From Marinilabiliaceae bacterium (GTDB taxonomy: Bacteria > Bacteroidota > Bacteroidia > Bacteroidales > Marinilabiliaceae), in NCBI GenBank assembly GCA_016933045.1, contig JAFGBR010000070.1:1-37893 (forward strand): DNA of 37,893 bases. The letters are read 5' to 3'. Under the pieces are notes generated by a model that searched no databases, had not been told where the DNA came from, and worked only from the letters and a program-made list of their open reading frames with translations. Positions 6,952 to 17,500 of the stretch are shown one piece after another. Both the position numbers and the translations under genes were made by a program. Positions within the stretch are counted from its first letter, which is position 1, and every line of letters begins with the position of its first letter.

Positions 6952-8054
6952 AAAGACTAAAAGCATTTATAAAAAAAGAGTTCATGCATATTTTTCGCGA
7001 TTCACGAACCATGCTCATTTTATTTGCTATGCCTATTGCTCAGATACTTATTTTCGGGTATGTGGTTGTGAGTGATATTAACGATGCTAAAATTGGAATT
7101 CTCGATAAATCGAAAGATGTTGTTACCCGCGAAATTATTTATAAACTGGTAGCATCTGGTTATTTTCAAATAAGTGATTATCTGATACATGAAAATGATA
7201 TACAAGCTTTATTCAGACGCGGTGATATAAGTATGGTTGTTGTTTTTGAGTCGGGTTTTGGTACGAGTTTTAATAAGGAAGGGGAGGCAAATGTTCAATT
7301 AATTGCCGATGCATCGGATGCAAATACTGCACGTCTTTTGTGTAATTATGCCGAAGGGATTATCTATCAGTATTCATTGGAACAAAATAAGTTGATGGGG
7401 TATGCTAATCATTTAAATACAGAGGTGCGAATGTTTTACAACGAAGAACTTGAAGGTGTTTACATGTCAATTCCAGGTATTATGGCAATGATACTTATTT
7501 TAATATCGGCTATGATGACATCAATCTCAATTACTCGTGAAAAGGAATTTGGTTCAATGGAAGTTTTACTTTTATCACCCTTAAGGCCAATGCAAATAAT
7601 TGTTGGTAAAGTGGTTCCTTATGTGGTATTGTCATTTGTTAATACTATAACTATCTTATTAATTAGTGTTTTTGTGTTTAAGGTACCCATACAAGGAAGT
7701 GTATTGTTGTTATTGTTTGTCAGTCTGTTGTATATAATTCTGTCGTTGTCGTTGGGTATATTCATTTCAACAATTGCAAAAAATCAAATGGTAGCAATGT
7801 TTATATCACTTTTTGCTCTTATGTTACCTACAATTCTTTTGTCAGGGTTTATTTTTCCAATCGAAAATATGCCTTTTCTCTTACAGGCTTTAAGTTTAAT
7901 TATGCCTCCAAGGTGGTTTGTTATTATTGTTAAAAAAATTATGCTGCAGGGAGTTGGATTAATGTATGTATGGAAAGAGATGCTTATTCTGATCGGATTT
8001 ATTGTTTTATTTCTTGTTTTAAGTGTGAAGAAATTTAAGGTTAGATTGTTGTAA
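6948..8054 (+). CDS. ABC-2 type permease (YbhS/YbhR-like), first copy
   Basis: A 368-residue inner-membrane permease. One N-terminal transmembrane helix (about 21-43) is followed by a large periplasmic domain (about 45-170), then five or six helices in the C-terminal half. The diagnostic ABC-2 motif TREKEFGSMEVLLLSPLRP precedes GKVVPYV. It overlaps the second ATPase gene by 4 bp and is followed 60 bp later by a paralogous permease. The two proteins are expected to pair as a heterodimeric channel. Substrates of related YbhFSR/DrrB-like systems include drugs and cations; the substrate here is unknown. Confidence 0.92.
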   Translation: MKRLKAFIKKEFMHIFRDSRTMLILFAMPIAQILIFGYVVVSDINDAKIGILDKSKDVVTREIIYKLVASGYFQISDYLIHENDIQALFRRGDISMVVVFESGFGTSFNKEGEANVQLIADASDANTARLLCNYAEGIIYQYSLEQNKLMGYANHLNTEVRMFYNEELEGVYMSIPGIMAMILILISAMMTSISITREKEFGSMEVLLLSPLRPMQIIVGKVVPYVVLSFVNTITILLISVFVFKVPIQGSVLLLLFVSLLYIILSLSLGIFISTIAKNQMVAMFISLFALMLPTILLSGFIFPIENMPFLLQALSLIMPPRWFVIIVKKIMLQGVGLMYVWKEMLILIGFIVLFLVLSVKKFKVRLL

Positions 8055-8114
8055 TGCGAGATAGTAAAAACAAATAATTGAGGAATTATACCACTAATTT
8101 CTAATAAAAATACA

Positions 8115-9224
8115 ATGAGAATTATATTAATATTAATACAAAAAGAGTTTTTACAAGTTTTTCGAAATAAAACGCTACTGCCTCTTATTTTTGTATTGCC
8201 AATTGTACAGTTGTTAGTGTTGGTAAATGCAGCAACACAGGAGATGAGAAATATAAAAGTGGTTATTGTTGATCAGGATTATTCATCATTATCGCGACAA
8301 TTAGTTTCGAAATTCGATGCTTCTGACTTTTTTAATGTGCAAAAAGTTATTGATAATAAACAAGATGGGATTGAATTGTTTAAAAATGGGAGTTCCGATA
8401 TGATTTTGGTTATTAAAAATGACACTGAAGCTGATTTGTTAAACAATCAGGAATCATCGGTTCAAATTTTAACAAATGCAATAAATTCAACACGGGCTCA
8501 ACTGTCGTTTGCTTATGCACGTTCGGTTATTTCGGACTTTAATTATGATTTAAAAATTGAATTAAGTGATTTTAATGTAGGTAAGAGAATACAGACTCAA
8601 TCATTATTTTGGTTTAATACTGAATTGAATTCAAAGTATTATATGTTACCCGGTATATTGGTTATTTTATTAACTATAATTGGGATGTTTATGTCGGCTA
8701 TGAATTTGGTACGCGAGAAAGAGATTGGAACTATGGAACAAATTAACGTTACCCCGGTTCGAAAATCACAGTTCATTATAGCTAAACTGGTTCCTTTTTG
8801 GATTATAGGTATCTTTGAACTCACATTGGGCTTATTTATTGGCAAATTGGTTTATGATATTCCAATTGTTGGCAACTTAATGGTTCTCTATTCTTTTGCT
8901 GCAGTATATTTAATTGCCATACTTGGTTTTGGTTTGTTTTTGTCAACTTTGGCAAATACACAGCAACAGGTTATGCTTATGAGTTTCTTTTTCTTGCTTG
9001 TATTTGTTATGATGAGCGGTATTTTTACTGCGTATGAAAATATGCCAACCTGGGCTAAGATAATTGATATAGTAAATCCATTATATTATTTTATGAATGT
9101 GGTGCGCATGGTTCTGTTAAAAGGCAGTGGATTTGCCGATGTTGCCAAATATTTTTATGGAATATCTGGCATTGCATTATTAATTGTTCCTTTAGCTATT
9201 TGGAACTATCGAAAAACAAGTTGA
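8115..9224 (+). CDS. ABC-2 type permease (YbhR/YbhS-like), second copy
   Basis: A 369-residue paralogue of the preceding permease with the same plan: an N-terminal helix (about 20-42), a periplasmic domain, and a C-terminal helix bundle with the ABC-2 motif LVREKEIGTMEQINVTPVRK and AKLVPFW. It is the last gene of the tetR-tolC-adaptor-ATPase-ATPase-permease-permease run. It ends 21 bp before the stop of a convergent lipoprotein gene. The gap is AT-only and has no clear GC hairpin, so read-through in either direction is possible. Confidence 0.92.
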   Translation: MRIILILIQKEFLQVFRNKTLLPLIFVLPIVQLLVLVNAATQEMRNIKVVIVDQDYSSLSRQLVSKFDASDFFNVQKVIDNKQDGIELFKNGSSDMILVIKNDTEADLLNNQESSVQILTNAINSTRAQLSFAYARSVISDFNYDLKIELSDFNVGKRIQTQSLFWFNTELNSKYYMLPGILVILLTIIGMFMSAMNLVREKEIGTMEQINVTPVRKSQFIIAKLVPFWIIGIFELTLGLFIGKLVYDIPIVGNLMVLYSFAAVYLIAILGFGLFLSTLANTQQQVMLMSFFFLLVFVMMSGIFTAYENMPTWAKIIDIVNPLYYFMNVVRMVLLKGSGFADVAKYFYGISGIALLIVPLAIWNYRKTS

Positions 9225-9245
9225 TAAATAATATATTTTATATAT

Positions 9246-9920
9246 CTATTTTTTATTTAATGTAATTACAGATTCAACTTTGTCTTTACTTATTGTAAAA
9301 TCATGAGTTTTGTTATTATTTTTAATTGTTAAATAATAGTTTTCATTGTCCTCGCTTTTAACGTAACATAATATTTCTCTTCCACTTTTTAATGTAACTA
9401 AACTTTTCCTGGTAGGAAATTCGGGTTTAACAGTTGAATTGAGTTTAGTATTTGTTTTAACTGAGTATGTAATTGAATCTTTGTTGTTATTATTTATTTC
9501 TGATCTGTTTTTTATAAACTCTAAGTTTATATAATTTGTCTTAGGACTCCACATTGCACCAGTAGCAGGGTCAACAATTAACATACCTATTAAACCTCCT
9601 AAAAATATATTTCCAAAATACCAACCATCAATATTAAATTCAATGGGTACTGTTTCTAAATCATAGTTATCCATCGTAAATAAAACTGAATACTTTTCAG
9701 AATTAAAAAAACCTGATTTGGCAGATAAATTAACGGTTGATGGTGTTTGACCTGAATAAACGATGTTCCCTTTTTTGTTGTTTATGCTAATTTTTGCGCC
9801 CGGTGGATTGCTGTTAATTGAAATTGGATAAACAGATTTACTAACGATAGAAGCACAACCTGAAATGATAAAAAATAATGTAATTATGATTGTAATGATA
9901 TAATGTTGATTTGTTTTCAT
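9246..9920 (-). CDS. PEGA-like lipoprotein of unknown function
   Basis: A predicted surface or periplasmic lipoprotein of 224 residues. Starting at the ATG at 9920 gives MKTNQHYIITIIITLFFIIS followed by GC, a proper lipoprotein signal with Cys22. An upstream ATG at 9941 only adds seven residues in front of the signal. The segment after the Cys (YPISINSNPPGAKISINN... GQTPSTVNL) has the PEGA pattern, a beta-rich module often found on envelope proteins. A Gly-rich hydrophobic segment follows (WYFGNIFLGGLIGMLIVDPA, then TGAMW), as seen in other Bacteroidota PEGA lipoproteins, and then an Asn/Lys-rich tail. Nothing suggests an enzymatic role. It is convergent with the ABC exporter operon and not clearly part of it. 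Confidence 0.75.
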   Translation of the reverse strand: MKTNQHYIITIIITLFFIISGCASIVSKSVYPISINSNPPGAKISINNKKGNIVYSGQTPSTVNLSAKSGFFNSEKYSVLFTMDNYDLETVPIEFNIDGWYFGNIFLGGLIGMLIVDPATGAMWSPKTNYINLEFIKNRSEINNNNKDSITYSVKTNTKLNSTVKPEFPTRKSLVTLKSGREILCYVKSEDNENYYLTIKNNNKTHDFTISKDKVESVITLNKK

Positions 9921-10016
9921 TCGAAAATAAGTTTTTATCAAAAAAATAATTTTAATGATTTTTAATTAATAGTTCTGAAAAGATTAATAAATGTCTTTTA
10001 GTTTTAAAACGAATTA

Positions 10017-10913
10017 TTAAGCACTTCCGAATAATAATAATCCCATGCCAATTAAAATGCCAACAAGGTAAATGCTTTTTTGTAGAATTCTACGTTCTTT
10101 TAATAACAGGGCACCTGTTAAAAATGCAATAACAACGCTTCCACGTCGTAAGGCTGATACAACAGAAACTAACGATTCGGGATAACTTAAAGCATAGAAA
10201 TATAAAAAATCGGCCAGTATTAACGCAATACCAATCATTGGGATACTCCATCGCCATTCAAGTTTTGTACTTTTATGTCGCTTAGGCCACCATAGTAGTG
10301 CTATAACAATAGACATAATAGCGAATTGGTAAAACGAAAAATAACATTGTACTGTCATTCGGTTTACATGGCGTAATAAAAATTTATCGTACAACCCACT
10401 GGCTGCTCCAGCAATTGTACCTAGCATTATAAACCATAACCATTTGTTATTTCTTATTGAAATTCCCTCGTGTCGTCCTGATATTGAAAACAAAAAGAAA
10501 AATACTAATGTAATACAAAAGCCAGTCCATTGTAAAGCCGAAAGTTGTTCATTAAAAATAATTAAAGCTCCTGCAAGAGTCCATATAGGGCCGGTTGCAC
10601 GTATAGGAGCTACAATGGTTAATGGTAAATGCTTAACCGCAAAATATGCAAGTATCCACGACGATAAAACAATTAATGTTTTAATAATAATAAGAAAGTG
10701 TTCCCATAATGTTGCCATTGGAATAAATATAAGGCTATCAGAATCAATAATTCCAACTTTCGATATGAACCAAATAGGAACAAAAAACAGTGCGCCTGCT
10801 GCAGTACTTAACAAAAGAACCGGTAATACAGCATTGCCTGTTAATGAAAACTTTTTAAATACATCGTAAAAACCTAAGAAAATTGCAGATACAGCAGCGA
10901 GGGTAAACCACAT
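10017..10913 (-). CDS. EamA/DMT superfamily transporter, copy 1
   Basis: A ten-helix inner-membrane transporter of 298 residues with two EamA repeats (about 5-135 and 155-290). Typical features are the helix ends with small residues and Pro (APIRATGPIWTLAGALIIFNE, matching the family's 'P..a.l.g.liflgE') and ERRILQ near the C-terminus. A TTG at 10934 would add seven residues, but a good promoter -7 box (complement of 10932-10939) lies on top of it, so I prefer the ATG at 10913. The substrate (metabolite or amino acid exporter) cannot be inferred. It is divergent from the amidohydrolase-like gene 143 bp away, with another EamA gene beyond that. Confidence 0.87.
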   Translation of the reverse strand: MWFTLAAVSAIFLGFYDVFKKFSLTGNAVLPVLLLSTAAGALFFVPIWFISKVGIIDSDSLIFIPMATLWEHFLIIIKTLIVLSSWILAYFAVKHLPLTIVAPIRATGPIWTLAGALIIFNEQLSALQWTGFCITLVFFFLFSISGRHEGISIRNNKWLWFIMLGTIAGAASGLYDKFLLRHVNRMTVQCYFSFYQFAIMSIVIALLWWPKRHKSTKLEWRWSIPMIGIALILADFLYFYALSYPESLVSVVSALRRGSVVIAFLTGALLLKERRILQKSIYLVGILIGMGLLLFGSA

Positions 10914-10931
10914 TGTAAAAATATTATTTTG

Positions 10932-10963
10932 CAAAATTAGCAGTAAACAATTATTAGAACAAT
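10932..10963 (-). promoter_or_regulatory. Promoter of EamA transporter copy 1
   Basis: On the minus strand, TAATTTTG (complement of 10932-10939) is a perfect TAnnTTTG box. It lies 20 bp downstream of ATTG (complement of 10960-10963, 3 of 4 to TTTG). It predicts a start near 10926 and a leader of about 13 nt to the ATG at 10913, ruling against the TTG start at 10934. Confidence 0.5.
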
Positions 10964-11055
10964 AAATTAACTTAATTTATGATTTTAAAAACCAGTTATT
11001 AAAAATTGCTATATCTTACTTATTTCATTAAATTAGATATAGAACTGCTTAAATT

Positions 11056-12381
11056 ATGAAGTATCTGATTATTAAAAACGGGCTAATTGTTTCAGGGAAT
11101 AAAGTACATAAAGCCGATGTATTATTTGGTAATACCAAAATTCTTGAAATTAAAAAGGTTATAAATCGCCCAGTGCCTGAAACCCCGGTAATTGATGCAG
11201 GAGGCCGTTTTTTGTTACCTGGTGCTATTGATATTAGTCATCACGAATTTTTAGAATACGATGTCGAAGAGGGAGAGATGAATAAGCTGCTCTCATCGGA
11301 AGTTAGTAATGGAACAACAACACTTTTCGAAACATTAATGCCTCTTAAAAGAACTAAAATTAACGAACTTGTTAGTAGGTCGGAGATACTAAAAAAACAT
11401 CATATTGCCGATTATGCTTTTCATTTATCGCCTAGCGAAAGTAAAGATTTTACCGAGAAAGATGTGATAAGTAGTTTTGTTAAAAACGGTATCTCTTCGT
11501 TTGCAATACAGCCGGCTAATACTTCTGATATGGAAGAGTTACATGTTCAGAAAATTTTGAAGGCTGCCGAAAAATTTAATCTTACCTTAATTGTTGAACT
11601 TAATGAACCTGAACCAACAGGATCGGGATATCTTACATCGAAAAATAAAGAACTGAACGATACAGATTACCATTTATTGATGCTCGAAACAGTTCTTGAA
11701 AAACTTAAAGATGTTAACTTTCCTGTACTTATATCAAAGCTAAGGTTTAATGAAGAGGCTCATTTGATTAGAAGATACCAAGAGAGAAACAATAAAATAT
11801 ATGCCGAAGTTGAAATGCCTTGTTTTTTAGGAGAAAAGAGCCGGTTTGAAATTCATGAAAAAACTATGTTAGGTGGTTTGGAACTGAAAGGTAAAATAAC
11901 ACCGATATCAACTAAAGAGTTTTGTAAGCTTATAAGTCTTGAAAATTTTATTGCTTCACGTCCTTCGTTTAGTCTTATGATTGGTAATACTAAAGATTCA
12001 CCAGTTTTTAACCGTCCTGATAAATATTTTGGATTAAAATATTTTTCTAGTATGTTATATACGCTTACCGTAGTGTCGGGAAATCTGGCTATTACTGATT
12101 TTGTTTCATGTATGTCAACACGGCCGGCTAAATTAATGGGGCTTTATCCCATGAAAGGTATAATTAAAGAGGGATCTGATGCCGATATTGTTATTTGGAA
12201 CCCCGATTTTGACAGGAATCTTTATTGTAATATTCCTGTAGAAAACGGAATAGAAGAGCTTAAGTTACAAGGACGTACAGAATTTGTATTTGCAAAAGGT
12301 CGTATGGTATACGATGGTGAGGTGTTTTATCGCGAAAACCTCGATGGACAATACCTTTATCGTAATCCTTTTTTAGTATAA
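11056..12381 (+). CDS. Dihydropyrimidinase/dihydroorotase-like protein lacking metal ligands (probable pseudoenzyme)
   Basis: A 441-residue cytosolic protein of the cyclic amidohydrolase family. The fold is clear at both ends: the N-terminal strand set IIKNGLIVSG...DVLFGNTKI and LLPGAIDIS, and the C-terminal FVSCMSTRPAKLMGLYP, KGIIKEGSDADIVIWNPD. The catalytic positions look lost. The HxH after 'PGxID' reads Ser61-His62-His63. The carboxylated-Lys region reads FAIQ (149-152). The 'HxEN' position reads ELN (181-183). The HxS position reads ISK (227-229), and the 'DHAP' region reads SRP (301-303). It may be a non-catalytic homologue, as vertebrate CRMPs are to dihydropyrimidinase, or may use a rearranged site. 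It sits between two EamA transporters and touches the second with no intergenic base. Confidence 0.8.
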   Translation: MKYLIIKNGLIVSGNKVHKADVLFGNTKILEIKKVINRPVPETPVIDAGGRFLLPGAIDISHHEFLEYDVEEGEMNKLLSSEVSNGTTTLFETLMPLKRTKINELVSRSEILKKHHIADYAFHLSPSESKDFTEKDVISSFVKNGISSFAIQPANTSDMEELHVQKILKAAEKFNLTLIVELNEPEPTGSGYLTSKNKELNDTDYHLLMLETVLEKLKDVNFPVLISKLRFNEEAHLIRRYQERNNKIYAEVEMPCFLGEKSRFEIHEKTMLGGLELKGKITPISTKEFCKLISLENFIASRPSFSLMIGNTKDSPVFNRPDKYFGLKYFSSMLYTLTVVSGNLAITDFVSCMSTRPAKLMGLYPMKGIIKEGSDADIVIWNPDFDRNLYCNIPVENGIEELKLQGRTEFVFAKGRMVYDGEVFYRENLDGQYLYRNPFLV

Positions 12382-13281
12382 CTAACCGATAAAAAGTAAT
12401 ATAACGCCAATTACAGCAATTAAAGCTCCGGCGATTTCTTTAATTGTTATTTTCTCTTTAAAAATTAGCCAGGCTGGAGGAATTATTAATACAGGAACTA
12501 TAGCCATTATGGTCGATGCTATTCCGGTACTTGTATATTGAATGGCCATTAACGAAAATGAAACACCTAAAAATGGACCAAAGAAGGCTCCTAGTGATAT
12601 CCGTTTCATGGCTGGGGTGTTTTTTATAGCACTTTTAAAATTACTCCAGTGTCCGTAAAACGAAAAAAGTATCCCAAATCCTATAATGCCGGCAATAACC
12701 CTTATTTGAGTTGAGAGAAAAGGGTCGTAGTTTTTCATTCCCAATTTGCTTATAACTAAACCTAAGCCCTGTCCAGTAGCTCCGCCTAATGCCAGCAATA
12801 CTCCCCTAATCGGGTACGATAACTTAATCTGTTTTTTATTTTTTGATATAATAACCAGTGCAATTCCGAGTATTGTAATGGTCATTCCAATGGCGTGTAA
12901 CAAAGTGAGTTTTTCGTTGAGTATAATCCATCCAAAAAAAGCAGCCAGGGGAGGGGCTAACGACATAATTAGCATTGATAAACGTGCCCCAATTTCAATA
13001 AATGCCTGGAATAAGAGTAAATCGCCAATTACAAAACCAATTATTCCCGATAGTAAAAGCCACAACCAGTTTTCTACTGATGCATCAAAAGGTAAAAACA
13101 TTCCTTTACGAAAAACAGAGATAATGCCGATAAAGAAAAATGCCATTATTAACCTAATTATATTTACTGACAATGAACCAACTCTTTTTCCGGCCGATTC
13201 AAATGCTAATGATGTAATAGTCCAGCATAAAGCTGTGAATAGAGAAATAAATTCTCCGTAGTGATTTTGTATTAAGTTCAT
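12382..13281 (-). CDS. EamA/DMT superfamily transporter, copy 2
   Basis: A 299-residue ten-helix inner-membrane transporter with two EamA repeats (about 8-137 and 157-295). Family hallmarks are LSMLIMSLAPPLAAFFGWIILNE at the end of the first repeat and IASTIMAIVPVLIIPPAWLIFKE in the second, each ending in the conserved acidic residue. It is only moderately similar by eye to the other EamA protein. Its stop codon is directly adjacent to that of the amidohydrolase-like gene, an unusually tight convergent junction. It is divergent from the RND adaptor gene. The substrate is unknown. Confidence 0.9.
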   Translation of the reverse strand: MNLIQNHYGEFISLFTALCWTITSLAFESAGKRVGSLSVNIIRLIMAFFFIGIISVFRKGMFLPFDASVENWLWLLLSGIIGFVIGDLLLFQAFIEIGARLSMLIMSLAPPLAAFFGWIILNEKLTLLHAIGMTITILGIALVIISKNKKQIKLSYPIRGVLLALGGATGQGLGLVISKLGMKNYDPFLSTQIRVIAGIIGFGILFSFYGHWSNFKSAIKNTPAMKRISLGAFFGPFLGVSFSLMAIQYTSTGIASTIMAIVPVLIIPPAWLIFKEKITIKEIAGALIAVIGVILLFIG

Positions 13282-13442
13282 TAAATGGCAGATGTAAATA
13301 ATGAATTGACTTTTATTATTAAATTATCCATTTTGTATTAAAATGTTAAAGAATTAAAAAACTTAATTATATTAAAAAACAAACAAAGGTTTTTATTTCT
13401 TTTACCGTCAAAAGTAATTCAAAAACTTATTCAAATAGTATT

Positions 13443-14558
13443 ATGAATCGTAAATTAACAGTTGTTGGAATTATTGTATTAATTCTTGGTTTCTCAATAG
13501 GGTTAACGATTTTTATTATTAAGCATAAAAAAAGCCCATCTAATAATTTGCAATCTGGATATAAAAGGTTTGTTAAAGCAAGGAATGTTGAATATGAGAA
13601 CCTTCCGGCTTTAATTGAAACGTCTGGTCGTTTGTTGTCGAATAATGAGGTTGTTATAACATCATCAGTGTCTGGGCGTTTAGAAGGGAATAGTTCTTTT
13701 TTTAAGTCAGGACAAGCATTTCGAAAAGGTGATTTGCTTGCAACAATTGTCGATGATGAGTTTTTGTATTCTCATTATGCAAAAAAGAGTAAATTTTTAC
13801 AAACTCTGGCTTCAATGCTGCCCGATATGAAAATTGATTTGCCGGGTTCGTTCGATAATTGGAATGTTTTTTTTCAAAGTGTTGATGTAAAAACTTTATT
13901 GCCTTCACTCCCATCTATAGGAGATTCAAAAGAACGAATTTATCTGTCATCGAGAAGTGTTTTAAGCGATTATTATACTCTTAAAAGTGAAGAGGCAAAA
14001 CTTGATAAATATTATATACGAGCTCCTTTTAATGGCACTATCAGGGAGGTAAATCAACAAATTGGTGCTTATGTTAATATTGGTACTCGTTTGGCGCAGA
14101 TATCGATGGTTGATAAATATGAAATTGAAGTGCCGGTTAGTACCTCCGAAATATCATTTGTACAAATTAATCAAAAGGTAGAAGTGTTAAATGAAGATGG
14201 AAATCCACGATGGACAGGACATGTATCACGTATTTCGGATGTTGTAAATAATAGTACACAGTCTATTAGTGTTTTTTGTACCATAAATGGGAATGATAAT
14301 TTGTTCGATGGTAAATATCATCAGGTTATTATTCAAGGAAAGGATGTTGAAAATGTAATGGCTATTCCACGTAATGCTTTGTACAATGGCAATGAGGTTT
14401 ATCTGGTTAAGAATGGGAGTGCTGTGAAAGATACAGTTATAATATTAAAACTTAATTCGAAAACTGCTTACATTAATGGTTTGCAAGAAGGTGACGAGTT
14501 AGTTGTTGAACCGTTGGTTAATTTGGGTGATAACTCAAATTTTGAAATAATTCGTTAA
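13443..14558 (+). CDS. RND efflux periplasmic adaptor (membrane fusion protein)
   Basis: A 371-residue adaptor anchored by an N-terminal transmembrane helix (about 5-27). The lipoyl halves are at about 60-100 (VVITSSVSGRLEGN...GDLLATIVDDE) and 195-225 (YYIRAPFNGTIREVNQQIG). The connecting coiled-coil hairpin is short. Beta-barrel and membrane-proximal domains follow (about 230-370), ending in the usual NALYNGNEVYLVKNGSAVKD stretch. It heads a three-gene operon (17-bp gap to the pump), and adaptor-pump-channel is the standard order. This system is independent of the ABC exporter upstream. Confidence 0.92.
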   Translation: MNRKLTVVGIIVLILGFSIGLTIFIIKHKKSPSNNLQSGYKRFVKARNVEYENLPALIETSGRLLSNNEVVITSSVSGRLEGNSSFFKSGQAFRKGDLLATIVDDEFLYSHYAKKSKFLQTLASMLPDMKIDLPGSFDNWNVFFQSVDVKTLLPSLPSIGDSKERIYLSSRSVLSDYYTLKSEEAKLDKYYIRAPFNGTIREVNQQIGAYVNIGTRLAQISMVDKYEIEVPVSTSEISFVQINQKVEVLNEDGNPRWTGHVSRISDVVNNSTQSISVFCTINGNDNLFDGKYHQVIIQGKDVENVMAIPRNALYNGNEVYLVKNGSAVKDTVIILKLNSKTAYINGLQEGDELVVEPLVNLGDNSNFEIIR

Positions 14559-14575
14559 CCGAAAAAATAGCAGTT

Positions 14576-17500
14576 ATGCGTAAATTACTCGAAACGTTTG
14601 TTAAATATCCGTTTTATGCCAATCTTATTGTTGGTGTTTTTATTTTAGCCGGTGTTTTTAGTTATCTGAATATGAAAAAGGCGTTCTTTCCCGAGCGTCC
14701 TACTCGTATGATTTATGTTTCAGTTACATATCCGGGTGCATCGCCTAAGGAGATGGAAGAAGGAATAGCAGTTAGGGTTGAGGAGGCTGTTAGAGGTATA
14801 CCGGGCATTAAGGAGATGACTTCGTCTTCATCGGAGAATAGTTGTCAGGTTGCCATCGAAACAACAGGTGAGTATGATATAGATGAAACACTTCAGGAGA
14901 TTAAAAATGCTGTGGATGGAATTACCAGTATGCCTGTTGATGCCGAACGTCCTATTGTTTACAAGCGTAGGTCTGTTACACCTGCTATTCGACTTGGATT
15001 GTCGGGTAACGTCGATTTAATGGAATTAAAAAAAATTGCTTATCAGATAGAGGATGATTTCTTAGCTTCTGGTTTGATGAGCCAAATTTCATTATCGGGA
15101 TTTCCAGCTACAGAGATATCGGTAGAAGTTAGTGAGGAAAGTTTGTTGCGATATGGGTTAAAGATGAGTGATATTTCGCAGGCAATATCAAATAATAATA
15201 AAGATGTGTCGGGCGGTGAAATACGAAATGATGATTATACACTTATAGTAAGAGCCCGAAGCCGTACACTCGACCCTTTTTTGTTGGGTAATATTGTTAT
15301 TCGAAGTAATGTAAATGGCAAACTGGTTAAAATAAGTGATGTTGCAACCGTTCGGTATCAGTTTTACGATACACCAACTGGAACATGGATTAATGGTAAT
15401 CCCGGAATTAGTATTTCAATTAATAAACTCATAACTGAAGATCTTGAAGCTATATCGGATTTTGTAAACGATTATGCAACAAAGTTTAATAAGTCTTATT
15501 CAAACGCCAGGTTAGATGTTACATTCGATTTTCTCGACATACTTTTATTGAGGCTTAAATTATTGATGAACAATGGTTTTATAGGCTTAATACTGGTTGT
15601 GGTTGTTCTTGCATTGTTTTTGAGTTTTCGATTGTCGCTTTGGGTTGCGTGGGGTATTCCTTCGTCATTTTTGGCAATGTTTGTTGTTGCTAATTTTTAT
15701 GGCATTACTATTAATATGGTATCTCTTTTCGGGATGATTTTGGTTGTTGGTATTTTAGTTGATGATGGAATTGTTATTGCTGAAAATATTTTTACCCATT
15801 TCGAAAGAGGAAAAAATCCAATGAGAGCTGCCATTGATGGTACCATGGAGGTTCTTCCGGCTGTTATTACATCAGTTACAACAACTATTGTTGCTTTTAT
15901 ACCTGTGCTATTAATTACTGGTAATTTGGAGTTTTTATTCGAAATGGCTTTTGTGGTAGTTATTAGTTTGGCATTTTCGCTTGTCGAGGCTTTTTTTGTA
16001 TTACCTGCTCACATTGGTACTCCACATATTTTAAAACGGAAAAGCAACCATAAGAGTTTTGGTAACAAAGTGCGTGATCGGTTGGAGCAATTTATGTTTT
16101 TTATTCGTGAAAAGACTTATGGTCGTGTTTTAAGGTTTGTTTTAAAACATAGGGTTATTGCATTATTTGTTCCTATGGCCATGTTAATAATTACTTTTGG
16201 ATGGTTAAAAGGAGGGATTATTAAAACAACTTTTTTCCCAAATATTCCACCCGACGATTTTAATGTTAACATAGCTTTTACGCCTGGAGAGGGTGAAAAA
16301 CAAACGTATGAATATCTTTTAAAGTTTGAAAAACTTGTTTGGGAAGTTAATGATGAGTTGAAAAGTGATTATGCTGATACTGCTAATTTTATCAATTTTA
16401 CTTTTTTGTCGATGGGAAATTCCTTTGATGGGCAAGAGAGAGGAAGTCATGCAGGACATATTGCTGTGAATTTGCGAAATCTCGAAGGTAGTGAAATATC
16501 TTCGTTTGAAATTGCTAACAGGGTAAGGGAAAAGATTGGTAAAGTGCCGGAGATTGACCGGTTATCTATAGCAGGGCGAAACCGTTGGGGTAAACCTGTT
16601 TCTATAAGTCTGTTGGGCGATGATATGGATTATTTAAAAAAGGCTCGTGATTTGCTTATTACCGAATTGAAAAAAATGCCCGATTTAACTGAGGTTATGG
16701 ATAATAACCCTTTAGGAGCGCAGGAAATAAGGCTTAAGTTGAAGCCTCGTGCTTATATTCTGGGACTTGACCAGGCTACTATTCTTAATCAGGTACGTAA
16801 TGGTTTTTTTGGAGCTCAGTCGCAACGTATTCAGCAAGGAAAAGATGAGGTTCGTATTTGGGTTCGTTATCCTAAAAGCAATCGTGAACAACTAGGCCAG
16901 TTGGAAGATATGAAAATTAAAACTGCATCTGGCTTATATCCGTTACGCGAGTTGGTAAGTTACGAAATTGAAAGAGGGCCTGTAAGTATTTCTCATTATA
17001 ATGGTAAACGTGAAATTAGGGTTGAAGCCGATTTGGTTGAACCCGATATGCCAGTTGTACAAATACTGGAGGTAGTTGAAAAAACAATACTTCCTAAAGT
17101 GATGGCTCAATATCCCGGGGTGAGATACGAGTTTCAGGGACAACAAAAGGTTGCTGCCGAGTCGGGTAGTTCTATGCTTAAATTTTTTATTCCTGCTTTT
17201 ATTATTATTTCTGTTATAATAATGATTCAGTTTAGTTCTTTTGGGCAGGCATTAATTGTTATGGGTTTAATTCCTCTTGGATATATGAGTGCTGCATTTG
17301 GTCACATGCTTCACGGAATACCGTTATCAATTTTTAGTATTTGTGGTATGGTTGCCTTATCGGGAGTTATTGTTAACGATTCGGTAGTGTTTCTTCAAAA
17401 ATATAATTCTCTTTTACTCGAAGGTTTTAAAGTAAAAGATGCAGTACTTGAAGCCGGATTATCGCGTTTTAGACCCATTGTATTAACAACTTTAACTACA

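Noticed and set aside
10444-10869. A 141-codon plus-strand open frame
   Set aside because: It is antisense to the first EamA transporter gene and has no domain signature.
12746-13261. A 171-codon plus-strand open frame
   Set aside because: It is antisense to the second EamA gene, which has clear family features across the same bases. The composition reflects the complement of hydrophobic codons.
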